Of a DNA stretch of 64,000 nt, positions 12,349 to 24,342 are shown one piece after another. The position numbers were made by a program, and so were the translations under genes. Under the pieces are notes generated by a model. That model searched no databases. It had not been told where the DNA came from and saw nothing but the letters and a program-made list of their open reading frames with translations. Position 1 is the stretch's first letter, and each line of letters begins with the position of its first letter. The stretch is from Mucor racemosus (Eukaryota > Mucoromycota > Mucoromycetes > Mucorales > Mucoraceae): the NCBI GenBank assembly GCA_027405735.1, contig JAPEHQ010000017.1, forward strand, positions 751,501-815,500, given 5' to 3'.

Positions 12349-14059
12349 ATGTCCTCGAATAATTGCCTCGAAGATGATGATGATGATGAGCCATTTCAAT
12401 CTAATGAGCCTCTATTACCACAACCTGAAGAGACAATCCTGGTAATTCTTTATATAAAACTATGGAAAAAAAAAGGCCTTTAAATAACATACATAGTCTC
12501 CAGAACAAGCTAAAGAGGAACAAAAACGAAGAGAAACTTTACAATTTTATGTTGAACAACTTGCGCTGCTATTCTACCCACTTATTTTAACGTTTGCATT
12601 AACCTGTTGGATCGAAATAACGCTAAACATTGATAGTTCTCAAATAAGGTAGCTTGCGAAAAAAGTAAAAGAATACCTAATTATATGCTAAAAGTTACAC
12701 ACAGTAATCCTTTGATGGTTTATGATGAATTACCTTCAGATAGTGTAGGAACTCGTCTAGGTGGAAGTGTTTTGAATGCAGTTATTGTGGTTTGTGGAAT
12801 CGCTGTAATGACATTTATGTTTGTACTTTGCTTCAAATATCATTTATACAAAGTAAGTATCTGAGATGAAGAGGAGCATACATCGATTTAACTTGAAATA
12901 CATAGTTTTTATTCTTTTGGTTGGGTTTATCCGTTTTGTCAATTCTCGGTGTAACAGCTTCTGCATTATGGATGTAAGATATATGAAGAATTTTTTTGGG
13001 CGTAAATTTATAATCAATTATAGTGAGATGATGAATGTATATAAAGTGCCAATGGATTATTTTACCATGTTATTTTGTACATGGAATGTAGCTGTTGTAG
13101 GTGTAGTGGCCATCTTTTGGAAAAGTCCACTTTGGGTGCAGCAAATCTATTTGATACTAGTCAGTGCTGCTACAGTAAGTTCGATTTTTCCAATCTGTTG
13201 GCCTTTTTTCATAGATTTCATTACTTTTTAGTCAATAAGTATATTGAGAATGCCACCTTGGACTACATGGACAGTTTTGATTGCGGTAGCAATCTATGGT
13301 AAGTGAATTAAACAGATAGTCGAACTTTACTAAAATGCATTTTAGACTTATTCGCAGTACTTTGCCCTGCTGGTCCTCTGAAATTATTGATTACAATGGC
13401 TGAAGAACGACAAGAAAATATACCTGCGCTTGTATACTCTGCTGGAATGGCTAGTTTTGATACAGAAAATGACTTTATTGGAGGATATAGAACGCATGAA
13501 TCCAATCACGACTCTAAAAATCACAAAAAATGGTTGCCATTTTCCAACAAAAATAACGGATATCACCCAATAGACAACGAAACTGATGATAATGACTCTA
13601 TTGATCCTTCCAGTATTATTACATTAAACGACCTCTCGAGAAATACTTCAGTATCTGAAAATCAAAATAATAGAGCAAGGGATATTGAACAAAATAACAG
13701 TGTCGAAGATGATGAAGAAGAAGAGGACGATGAGATGAATGCTATCAAATTAGGATTGGGCGATTTTATTTTTTATAGCGTTCTAGTAGGAAAAGCTGCT
13801 AAAACGGATTCTGTTACATTATGCTTGTGTATTATATCTATTTTAACAGTAAGTGGATCACTACAAGCTATAGGGTCAATCGATTAACAATTAATATTCT
13901 TAGGGTTTATCACTGACAATCTTAATTTTGACCCTCAATAGAAAAGCATTACCTGCTTTACCAATATCAATTTTATTTGGATGTATTACATATGTCATTG
14001 CATACTATATGACTAGCCCAATGCTTTTCTCTCTCTCCTTACAGGTTATATCATTGTAG
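12349..14059 (+). CDS. Presenilin-family intramembrane aspartyl protease
   Basis: Eight exons (12349-12441, 12497-12648, 12705-12852, 12906-12973, 13024-13174, 13232-13298, 13346-13848, 13904-14059) join in frame to 445 residues. Presenilin is the catalytic subunit of gamma-secretase and acts in ER, Golgi or endosomal membranes. All hallmarks are present: the first catalytic Asp in the YD motif (about D227, before LFAVLCP.GPL), the second in GLGD (about D366), and the C-terminal PALP motif (P411-P414). Hydrophobic segments fit the nine-helix fold. The N-terminus is acidic. The loop between the two catalytic helices is about 120 residues, hydrophilic and Asn/Asp/Glu-rich, where animal proteins are auto-cleaved. 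The gene starts 58 bp after the upstream stop. Presenilins are absent from yeasts and most Dikarya but known in some early fungi, protists, plants and animals. Other gamma-secretase subunits are not in this window. Confidence 0.95.
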
Positions 14060-14155
14060 ATACTCATTTTAATAGATACAATTCGTTTATTCACTAATAA
14101 ATACAAAATCAAATATACTTTTGTTCATTAAATATCATGTATGTAGGAGCGATAT

Positions 14156-14968
14156 TTAGTTCTTCTTGTCCTTATTGGCATAGATCATACCAGTAAAAGG
14201 CTCTTCAAAGGCCAATGCAACCTTATAAACAACAAATACAATAGCTGTTAATAATACACCAGCAGGGCTTTGATACCTAATTTGTAAAGATATTAGTTAC
14301 ATGATCTAAGCACTCATATATAATATCAATCCTTACCATAAAGCAGTTGCCATAAAGGTGCAAGTAGAACCAATGTACATGGGGTTATCACAAACATTGA
14401 AGGGAAATCCAGTAACACGTTCCTTCATCAAAATACCAAAATAGTCACCTATAAATGATGATGATTGCATGAATATGATGTAAAAAAAATATGAAGAAAG
14501 CTGGATGTCTTACCAAGATAAGTTCCAGTAACACCAAGGGCCCACATGGATGATAAAACGAGAACATTACCAGTCAAAAACAAAAGAACAGCAGAGATTT
14601 GAATTGTGTATTGATCAAAGAAAGGATGTGTAGGTTGGTCAGCTAATGCTTGATGATATCTATTCTCGGGTCAGCATTTGGTTTTGAAATAAACAATTAT
14701 ACTACTTACAAGTAATCTCTAGTAAGTCCCAATGTAAAGATAGTTACAGCTAATCCATATGTTCCCCTGTAAGCATTTCCGCCAGCCAATTTTGTCAATA
14801 CCTTATTTCTGTATTCTAATTCAAATCGTATCAGTATCTCGTTAATTTCATTATTTGATTGTATAGCTTACCTGCCCTAGCAACTGTATTCCAGAAAATT
14901 GGATTGAAAAAGATATGTGCAATTGCAAGATATAACGAAGTCTTTGAGAAATCGATGAGAGCAGACAT
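14156..14968 (-). CDS. Phospholipid N-methyltransferase, Opi3/PEMT-like
   Basis: Five exons (14968-14872, 14815-14710, 14659-14514, 14448-14337, 14276-14156) encode 193 residues, close to the usual size of yeast Opi3 and animal PEMT. These ER membrane enzymes use S-adenosylmethionine to methylate phosphatidyl-monomethylethanolamine (and relatives) to phosphatidylcholine. Seen are about four hydrophobic segments, the GDYFGI block, the DNPMYIGST block and the C-terminal FEEPF motif (Glu178, Glu179) typical of the family's SAM site, then a lysine-rich tail. All junctions are GT-AG with matching phases. The start is the Met of a short hydrophilic leader at 14968; an upstream in-frame Met at 15085 is ignored because the family has no such extension. 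The gene converges on presenilin with 96 bp between stops. Confidence 0.93.
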
Positions 14969-15655
14969 TGTTATTTTAGAAAAAGAGAAATGTAAACAGA
15001 AAGTAGGAAATAGAAGCAAAGGTGTAAGTTTTTGAACCCCAAAACTAAAATCCTGCAAACACTGAGATTCAATACCTTTCGCCATTTACGCCCTAGTAAC
15101 AGGTTAATGCATGTGATAGTGTTGAACATTGATTTGTTGCGAAAATGCCACGTATTCCAAGGTGGCACAAAGATGTAAATTTTATCTTTTGGAGATGATG
15201 GGTATATGCGTAGGTAATCAACTACAAATAGTGTAGCAAATATAACCACAATCAAAACTTGTTGACGTGAATGCAATTCATGCTTTTATTACATCAATTG
15301 ACACTAATTAACCAAGCTATTATCAGGGCATAAACACATATCAAATAATCTAATATCTTGAAGCTAACTCCTGGAGGAACTATCAATCAAGCGTATTATT
15401 ATTCAAAAAATAATAGATAAAGCTATACCATTACAATATAAACTATATAGATCGAATGATGTAGGTTCTTTCATGGCATTAGCTGTTTGTAAAGTAAGAA
15501 ATTGCGGCATGGTAACTACTATCATGCTTATCCCTCCCCAAAATTTTTCTGAATAATATTAGGTTGATTTGTAGTGAAAAGTTAAATTATCAAGAAAGCG
15601 AATTCGCAGTTTTTGAACCAACTACCTTTAAAGGATTCAGCTCTTCTATGATTGA

Positions 15656-15686
<31 letters not shown>

Positions 15687-16155
15687 TTTGAAATAGTATT
15701 CCAAAATGGCGCAAGTTTGATTATTTAGTAACTAATATCCACAAAATATTAGTAGGCAAGCCATAACATCAATGTCATCATTACGTAGCTTTGGATGCCC
15801 TCATCACATCACATAATGTAGAAAATGCAAGGATTTCTACTTTTAATTATGGATAAATATATATCTATACTAATTTTATGTATTCACGAAACCACTATAT
15901 ATCAAATTAAGGATACATTTTAAAATATTGATTGTTATTTTATCAATCATAATCAAAAATAAAGAATCACAACGTTTGTTTGTCTTTTTGCTTTGATACT
16001 TGTGTACCCGAAAGGTGTCGCTTTCATTGTCACTAATTCACTTCGTTTTCGATGGAGTAATGATATATTCTTACGTTCATTGAAATCCATATGGAAAACA
16101 CATTACGCTACAACTTTGATTATACATAAATAGGACATTTACTTATTAATTTCGG
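14969..16155. other. Intergenic, no gene recognised
   Basis: AT-rich sequence upstream of the Opi3-like gene. A short ORF at 14971-15276 on the minus strand overlaps the gene's 5' side and shows no family motif. The only structured feature is a TA microsatellite. Confidence 0.4.
15656..15681. repeat. TA dinucleotide microsatellite
   Basis: Uninterrupted TA repeat of about 13 units in intergenic DNA. Confidence 0.9.
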
Positions 16156-16225
16156 TAGCTGAAAGGCGGCAATAGGTTCCAGTGCTGGCCATGTTTATGT
16201 TTATGACATTGGCGAGGTAGGACTA
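16156..16225 (+). pseudogene. Fragment of dynein intermediate chain, C-terminal WD40
   Basis: The plus strand reads KAAIGSSAGHVYVYDIGE, preceded by an in-frame stop and followed by a splice-donor-like GTAGG. This matches the last WD repeat of cytoplasmic dynein intermediate chains, whose corresponding region ends in a (V/I)YDVGE block. It is a short fragment at the edge of repeat D. A longer version of the same fragment borders the other full copy at 45325-45580. Confidence 0.6.
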
Positions 16226-17225
16226 AAGCCCAATGTAAATCACCTCTAGCGCAATAATTATAAAGTTAAAATCATATTATCATCAAATAAACTACCACAC
16301 AATATTAACATTTATAAAGATTTGCAGTAATAAGCTTGAATCAAGTGGGTACAGCATCGTAAATTCTTGAAAAAGTTTTCAAGTATTATAAAATCTCTTA
16401 TTTTTAAGACTTACACGGCTTATAAGCGGAATATTAATTTAGAAAATTATTTTTGCCCAGATCATCAATTTTGACATTTTTTAACTTTTTTTTTTCTGAT
16501 TTTGCAAATCTAGAGCTAATTATATTACCAATTATAAAAACAAAAAATATACACATATGCAAACTTTAACGCTCTATTTGCTCAGTAAAAAACAACAAAT
16601 ATTTTTATTGCAAAATGTTACATGGAAATCCTTTAATCAAAAATCCGTTTTTGGGACAAAAGTACAAATTTTCATTACTTAATATTTAATATTAAGCTTT
16701 TATAAAATGTGTATTAGCTATGGCTACATTTTCCTCTCACAATGTAGTATATTTAAACGTTGATTTTGGTATCAAAATTTGATTTTTCTGTTTTTTGATG
16801 AAAATCATGAGTGTTGGTAAGGGTAAAATGAGCCCCAAAAAATGCCCGCTACAAAGTCTGAATTTTCAGACCGTACATGGTTAAATATAAGAAAAGTTGA
16901 AAAAAACGCCTTTTTATTTAAAACTTAGATATACCATAGTATAAGAGACGACTTATTAGCCGTCCAATCTTGCTATGCTCAATTCCGGCGTCGCTCTACG
17001 GGCTCGCTTTTGCAATTTTTTAATGAATTTATGATATGACAGACGGTTTTTCTGGTAGAAAATGCATGTTTCCATGATAACAGATATTGCCTATTTTTTT
17101 TAGTTTATGGGTTGATGCGCTGTAATGCTGCTTTTACATTGGCTGAAATGTGCAATTTAGCAGGGTTTTAATTGCGCTAAATAATGTAAAGCCTTGAAAA
17201 TCCTTTTTTACGTGCGTTGTTTCTC
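16226..17225 (+). repeat. Dispersed repeat D, full copy
   Basis: About 1 kb that matches the reverse complement of 45320-44416 plus 43938-43836 almost throughout, and partly matches 1-305. Landmarks are a TCAAGTGGGTACAGCATCGT block, AAATCATGAGTGTTGGTAAG, a GGGTTGATGCGCTG block and GGGTTTTAATTGCGCTAAAT. It contains no sizeable ORF. Its left end abuts the dynein intermediate chain fragment and its right end abuts the 3.0 kb inverted-end element. Confidence 0.8.
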
Positions 17226-17936
17226 ACCACGGAGAAAAAATGTTCATAAAAATCGAAAATATGCCAAAATGTTCACAAAACGTGCACATTCGTTGCATGA
17301 ACATGCATAAATGCTTACAAATGAACATTTTTTTTGCTTTTTTTTCTTACTGGTCAATTTTTTTCTAAAAAAAAACGGGAGATTTCAAATTGTCCATTAA
17401 ATCGAAAATCCATTATTTATGAGTCCCCTAAATCGAATCACGACTATACAGTACTTATGGGCTGCATCTATTTGAAGCGTACATCTGGTACTTTATGACA
17501 GTTTAACTCAAAGCAGAATAAGTGAAGATTATAAAAACTAATAATAAAAACTCTTTGTAGTAAGTACTATAAAGTCTGTATCGAAATACCTTATGAATAC
17601 CCTGCCTAATAAATCCTCTTTTTTTTTTTTTTTTTAAAAAAAAAAATGATATTAAAACGTTGCACCACGAGGATGAAGATTGTATTTACCAGTTGTAATC
17701 CTATTTTATTTTATTCCATCAGTGCATTACTTGTAGGAATTGTACTATTATGATGCTTGTGTTTAAGATATTGGTAAAATAATAACCACATGTACAAGTA
17801 CAATTCATGTAATAATAGAATGTTCTGTATTTCGTGAAATTCATAGGCGATTATAAATGCATTAAATTACACCTTTTACAAAAAATTTTAACAAACAAAA
17901 TATGTTACAATATTTTTCAAATATGCCAATGTACTG

Positions 17937-18020
17937 TACCATGGTTATACTGCAGTTTTGACCGTGGTTATACCGTGGTCATACCGTGGTTATACTGTAA
18001 TTTTGACCGTGGTTATACCA
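17937..18020 (+). repeat. Tandem ACCGTGGTTAT motifs
   Basis: Six or so imperfect copies of ACCGTGGTTATAC in about 85 bp inside the 3.0 kb element. They keep a frame open by chance at 17834-18034. Confidence 0.75.
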
Positions 18021-18177
18021 TCTTGGAATACTAAGCTGAATAGTTGAGATTCTGTGAAATCTTGTGATTCAGAGGACGAGACATTGAAAAGAAATGGAAG
18101 CTCCTCTTATTGAACCTGGTTCCTTGCAACTTTATGTATTCGAAAAATAAAAATTAGGAAAGGTAAACTTAATAATT

Positions 18178-18378
18178 TTATAACATATAGTACTTACGCA
18201 TATTCATAAAATTGTCTGCATCAAAACTTTCTTGAGTGTCTTGAACAGAAACATTTCTACAATGATTTTTATGATGATTTCTATAGTAGTTTATGCGTTG
18301 TTTGACTTTATCAAATGTCTGTAAACAACCTTTTTCACAAGGATATATTCCGGTATTATTAATTGATACTTTGGGCAT
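18178..18378 (-). pseudogene. Short zinc-finger-like ORF inside inverted-end element
   Basis: Sixty-six codons with CEKGC...F...INYYRNHHKNHC spacing, suggestive of a C2H2/C2HC finger. It is short, isolated and lies within a transposon-like element, so it may be a remnant of a transposase DNA-binding domain. Chance similarity cannot be excluded. Confidence 0.25.
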
Positions 18379-20228
18379 ATTATATTTTAAGGTAAATGTA
18401 CATTGGGGAGTTGTTCAGATGGGAAGAAATAAAATGATGATTAAAACAATGAAGATGCCTATAAGAATTTGAAATGCCTAGAAAGTATGCGTTTAGATCT
18501 CTATAATGATATAAACAAGTTCTTTTTTATTAATTTGGTTCAATTTTCTGTTTAATTTTGGGAAGAATTTACATGAATATTATTTAATTTACGTTTTTTG
18601 AAGTAGATGCAACATGTAGTAAAAGAACACTTTAAGTATGCGTCTTTTATTGTATCATTATTAATACACACTACTGTATGTTGCATTTAAATATTGTATT
18701 TAGTTGAACGAAAACTGCTTTCATCTCTTCACATACCTTTACATTGCCATTAACAGATTTCTATTATATATGTTGTACATTTGTCTGCGTTTTCTGCAGA
18801 ATTTTTATATTAATGCATTCTGCTTCAAGTCATTATTGCTATAGCATAGCATCAGATATAAATATAATTTATACTTTCCATTCCATAATCATTAAAACTA
18901 CCGTATATATATGTAACAACACCAAAAGGTACACATGATGAGGGTGTTGATCATACAGATACAGTATATCTAAGACAAATACATAATTATCGTATCAAAT
19001 AACAGCATGTACATACATCGATAATGTTTTTGTGAAATACGCAAATTAAGGCATTATCAAGATTGGACTTAAATCTATCAGAGCTGACTACTGCTGTAAG
19101 ATGTTAAGTCATTTTGTTTAAAGCAGCTTTCAACAAAAAAAGAGTTACAAGGCCTTTTCTATCAAACAGTGATAGTGATGTTCCGCTGCAGCTTAAAACA
19201 TTAAACCTCTGTTCTATTACAGAGTACGTTTCATGTTTCAGTATTAGAGGTGAGAAAAAGTCTTTTAAACTAGAAAAAATTTATTTGTTTCTTTTCACTT
19301 TTTCCTCTTCTAATAAACAATCTTTTCATCAGAAGGTAAATTTTGTATAAATTCTTGTAGCTTTCAATGGACAATATGACGGCAGTTACCATCAAGTTTT
19401 AACTGGATCGTTGGAGCTTCTGTTTCTTGCATGAATTGAATCCGATCATTCAATGTGCTACATTTTCTGTTATCTACTCTTGTCAATTTAGTTTTCAAGT
19501 TGAATTTTTGCACTTTTAAAACTTTTATTTCTCCTCTAGAGATATTCAAAGGTAACAAAATTTGTACAAAATACAATACATATATTATAACATCCGTTTT
19601 CTTTCCCAAATAGCTTTTTTTTTTTTTTTTGCAACTTTGCAGGTAAAACAGCACACAAGATTATTTACATAAAAATTGCATATAATTATGCTTGTTTTTT
19701 ATTTTTAGATTCTCTATTATGTAAAATACTTTGAAGAAATCAGCCAAATTACCTTCCTTTGCTATTGAAACGGATTTCCATGCCGCACCCAGTGAGGAAA
19801 ATAAACGTACAACAGAAAAGATCTTTTTCTGAGCGTTTTCTGAGCTTTTTTTTTTTTTGGCTGATTAGTGCTTTTATTGCCACTTTTGCTGCTTTTGCTA
19901 CCTTTTTCTACAAAGGTTTTGTAAAATTGCTTTGTATTTTTGATATCCCCTCTATATATAATAATAATAATAAACCCTAATTACTACCCTGTACCGTATT
20001 TTCTATTTATGAGCATTAAATTCCATGAATATTGGCTGCCAAAATGTGCACAAATGAACGTTACACTCTATGAATGTTCATGGACGAAGAAATGTGCCGT
20101 GAACATTTCATGAACATTTGTTCACGAAAAAAAAAATAAGGGTCTCTTTTTCGCACATTTTTGGCTGACAAAATGTTCACAAAACATGAACATTTGTTCA
20201 TTTTATGAACATTTCTTCGCCGTGGTGA

Positions 20229-20605
20229 TATCATTAGATGGATGTTGATCTTTCAACATTCCAGTTATAATTTAAAATGCAACTGAGCTTATTTTTATGG
20301 GATGTGATTTCTTATCTAGAGTTACTGCAACTGCGATTTTATGAGCAGGAGTTTTGGAATATATTATTATTAATGCAAAATAAGTACAGCTTTATATTAT
20401 CATAGGTGTCGTGTTGTAGAAGGTTGTTGTATTTTGATCAGGAATACTTCCTTTTACAGGCACCAGCAATATAGAGTTTCCTCGTTATGCTTATTGGGAT
20501 CTGATTGGAACTCAGTATTTATGGAGCGAGATTCAGGTACGAATCGAGATCAGTTATTTTTCTGAAATGACAATGGCGACTTTGGTCTATAAAAGGTGTC
20601 ATTTC
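20229..20605. other. Spacer between repeats, nothing recognised
   Basis: AT-rich sequence without ORFs or repeat matches that I could identify. Confidence 0.35.
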
Positions 20606-21115
20606 ATTGCAAAGGCAACTCACAAGTTCTGCAAGCACAGTTAAGTTAGGATTAATTTATTTCTATCCATAGATTACTATCAAATAGATCTAATGGTTCA
20701 ATAGTGTCTTAAATTACATCTCAGTGAAATGTCAAAAGAGTCTCTATAAATAATCTTGCCAGAATATTACACTTTTATTAACAATACATCCTTTGGATGT
20801 ATTTATATACATTAATTATAACTATTACTAGGGTTTTACTATCTAAGAATATGATGTAAGTCAATGATCCACATTGATTTACTGTAACACTAATTATAGA
20901 CTGTGACCTTGGATGTGAGACATAGGATGAGTATTGACATAACACTCAGGATCTCAATGTCAAATCAATATGTATACAGTAAAAGGCCATACTTTTATAT
21001 CTAAATAAACGATATCTTGTTTTTATTATACAGTTGAAAAAATGATTTATTACTCATTCTCTTTTAATCGTATTCTTTTTTAAGTATTATTTATCAAACA
21101 TGAAAATACACGACA
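20606..21115 (+). repeat. 5'-truncated LTR of family A with nested insertion
   Basis: Matches the right two thirds of the solo LTR at 45604-46135 (CTCACAAGTTCTGCAAG ... GATATCTTGTTTTTATTATA ... CGACA). The match is interrupted at 20725-20944 by a separate small element. The left end of the LTR is missing. Confidence 0.8.
20725..20944. mobile_element. 220 bp TG...CA element, probable solo LTR (family C)
   Basis: Inserted inside the family A LTR. It starts TGAAATGTC, ends ATAACA and is flanked by the 5 bp direct repeat CTCAG at 20720-20724 and 20945-20949. TG...CA ends with a 5 bp duplication are the signature of an LTR retroelement. The first 90 bp resemble 35035-35125. Confidence 0.75.
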
Positions 21116-21369
21116 CAACACGTGGTTTTATTGGGCAGAAATACCATGTTTTGCTAATGGTTTTCTCCATTCACAGTGATTTGTGAAAGTAGAAATATAA
21201 ATTTTTATTTAATATACATTTAAATCTACCATCATGCATAATTGGAGATTAATTGAATCAATATTCACAAGAATGGGTTTTTTTTCTTTGTTTTCTGCAG
21301 TTGTAAATATTAGTTTATTATTTTGTAAACTTAAAACTCATTATCCAGGGCTTAATTTCTGTATTCACA

Positions 21370-22440
21370 AGATAAATCTAATTGACTGTTACTTTGCATT
21401 TTTTGTTTCAGCAAAAAATATTGATTTTTCATCGAAATAATCAAAATAATAGTCGATATCACATCTTACAGCTTATGATAACTGGGTTCCAAAACTTATT
21501 TTAAAAAATGGACGAAAAATGATGAAAAAAACAAAATCGTTTAATTGCTCGTGAACTGCAAAGTAAGTCGATCTAGTATATTAAATAGTTTTTGTACAGT
21601 TTTAGATTTTGCATCTATCTAAATAAAAATTAAACAAACATTTCACATTAAATCTTGCATGAAATGCAATTGAAATTTTGGAGGTTTTTTGAAGATACAC
21701 ATTGCTTTTTATAAGCATACTTAAAATATAATTAATGGAAATGATGCGCAAAAAAATTATCTACCGATCGAGCTATTGCGGGATTTTCTAGCTTTATTTT
21801 TTGTAGACAAAACAAGATTTTTGTTCAAATTTTTTTCAGATTCAGAATTTGGGATGAGGGTATATAAGGGAAAAATGGAAGCTAGGAATGAAGATACCTT
21901 TTTGTACACATTTTTGAGGATATCTCCACGAAAAATCAATATTTTGAAAAACTCTAAATTGGATCCGAGAGAGCTCAACGAGCTTGATGACATGAGTAAA
22001 AAAAAAACTGCTACTCGATTTAACAAATATTTTGAAATCTACTATAGAAATGCCAAAAAAATGAAAAAAAAAATAAAAGTGCTTAAAATTTTTTTATACT
22101 TAAATATGTTATAAAGTGCTTTAAAACAAGTAAGTTTTATTATTAAAAAGTGTTAGTATAGCTTAATGTTTTATAGAGATATGGAGCCTCAAAGTTTTAA
22201 GTCTTCAACAATGGGTTACGCGTAAAAATCTGAAACATTAGCGTTAAAAAATTAATACCAATTGTAAAAAATAGGATATTTCCGGATACTTGTTTTTGGA
22301 TTAAAGGTGAACATCTCAGGTACATTGGCATATATTTTCATCTTGGTGTCATTTAGTAAAAAAAAAAAGTACAGCAGCGATGAAAAGTGAAACCCAGTTT
22401 TTGACGTAAAATAGCTGTAAATTTCACTTGTTTTCGTGTT
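21370..22440 (+). repeat. Dispersed repeat F, copy 1
   Basis: About 1.07 kb that matches the reverse complement of 33790-34855 throughout. Both copies hold a roughly 100-codon ORF with the same core (EFGMRVYKGKMEARN, TFLYTFLRISPRKINIL; plus strand 21776-22114), and the opposite strand is also open in both. It is not a recognised family. It may be a non-autonomous mobile element. Confidence 0.7.
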
Positions 22441-24342
22441 TAAATAAGATATGAAGTAAATTCCAGATCCAAGACAAACAATATTCAACAATCTTATAAA
22501 TTATTATTTCATTTCAGCCATAGCACAGAAACAATCCTTTGAGATTTTGTTATTTATTCTTTTAAAATCACCAACAAATCAATATTTCTCACAACACAGT
22601 ATACTTTTGAATCTTATATCTTATATGGAAATTCAACGTTGGTTCAAAATTTTTTTGATAACGAGTTTAAAGAGATTGAGCCTCCATGACACTGCGAACT
22701 AGATTTCATAAACTCTAAAGAGTTTCCTTGGAAGTAGATAGCAAGTAAATGTATATGAAACTACTTCACCGAAAAAAAAATGCTATAGTATTATTCATTC
22801 ATCAGAAATGCTCATTAAACAATTTGTATTCAGGTTGGTTCTTTTGGTGTTGATAATTAATTCTTTGAATCGTAAGAGATCTGTGTTTGGCATTTAAACA
22901 TTAATAATGTAGTAATATAGCGGTAGGCAGTAGATCAAAAAGGATATTCAAGCTCAGGATTCAGGGGTAAGAATTATTATTGGGCCCATTTTAGATTAGC
23001 ATGGTCTGTGTTTTGTTAAACCCTATAATATATCTCAAATTTGAGTTAGCTCTAGCTATTTGTGTACCTATTATGTCTAGTTGAAATCGATGAAGTTGTT
23101 CTATAATATAAAATAGAACAGATGCATTCGAAAGTCTATATCCAGTTTTCTTTTAAATCAGACAGTTGCATACAAATATTCCGGTAATGCAATATCAAAA
23201 TCCTGCCAACCAATACCTAAATATGATAGAAAAGTATTAGTGATAAATTATCGAGTTTTATCTTGTGCTATTTTTTAGTTCATTCTGAGTATTACTATCA
23301 AGATATTAATTGAATGCTCAAAATAAGAGAAAAGGCAATTAATACCAATAACTGCGATATAAAACAAATGTACACATGCTTTCTAATCACATCCGTAAAT
23401 CCTGGGATGCACGGTGACACAATTTCTGCCATGCAATCAGGCTTTAGCAACTGCAATGTGAGTTAAATCTCAGAGATAGACCCTCACACCTGCAAAAACG
23501 AGATCAAATGCTATCGAATCGATATCAACTCAATTTAGTCCATCAATTAGATTCAAGCAACATTCCGAGCCATCGTGTCACAAGGCTAAATATCTCAATT
23601 ATTCGACAAAATAAAAGCAAACCAATAATATAAACAATTTGATTACAAGTAGTGTATTACAGTCAATCTAATCGTCATGTAACTAGAACCATCGTAATGG
23701 TTGAATAAAGAAAAATCTGAGACGCACTGACATCAAATGGAGGTAAAAAAAAAAAAGAAAAAAAACTAGATGCTGGAAATTTACACAAACCAAAACGCTC
23801 ATCCCGATGTTTTCCATTTATTTTTTAGTTGTTTTGTTATGATTTGCTCTATTTAGTGCTCCATTTTAAATAGTGATTGATTTGCTACATAGAAACCCCT
23901 CCTTTTTCAAGAAAAATCACATAAACAAGACACCACATGCCTTGTGGAATTTATTTAAAAGCGACCCCTCGGCAGACTTTTGAATACAATGACTCTAGTA
24001 GTTCTGTATTTTCCTCCCAAAAACCAATAACAGAGTCCATTGATTTGATGTTTCGGTTTATTCTAGACCTGGGGTAATCAAACAATAATGGACCCCGCGT
24101 TTTTTTTTATAGGAAGAATCAACCCTGGAAAGAACAAAAAGATATATACAAAGTTTTTTGATTTTAAATAATTTTTCTTTATTTCAAGTACAAAGGCTCT
24201 AAAGGGCCTTTAAAGGATTTTAATTGAGAAAAAAACAAGTGATGCTTCTTAAAAAATTATGGTTTTAAATATATAATATTACAAAAAAATCGAGAAAATG
24301 TTACCAGAAAAAAGCAGAAAGTAATTGATTAGATCAATTAAC
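22441..24342. other. Intergenic, no gene recognised
   Basis: About 1.9 kb of AT-rich DNA with poly-A and poly-T runs and only short ORFs. The right part lies 3' of the ADP/ATP carrier gene. No RNA gene or repeat was identified. Confidence 0.4.

Larger units (their letters stand above)
17226..20228. mobile_element. 3.0 kb element with inverted ends and TGTTCA motifs
   Basis: The left end reads CACCACGG then (A)GAAAAAATGTTCATAAA, and the right end is its near-perfect inverted copy ending CCGTGGTG. Both subterminal 150-200 bp regions are packed with TGTTCA/TGAACA words, as in DNA transposons with many transposase-binding sites. No clear target duplication is seen. The interior holds only short ORFs. 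One at 18178-18378 (minus) has a Cys/His pattern (C-x3-C ... H-x3-H-C) that could be a zinc-finger remnant. No transposase is recognised, so this may be a non-autonomous or decayed element of unknown superfamily. Confidence 0.6.

Noticed and set aside
13384..13566. Minus-strand ORFs across presenilin exon 7
   Set aside because: They lie opposite the Asn/Asp-rich loop coding sequence and show no motif.
17834..18034. ORF with repeated GYT/WLYC residues
   Set aside because: It arises from tandem ACCGTGGTTAT units; there is no evidence of coding.
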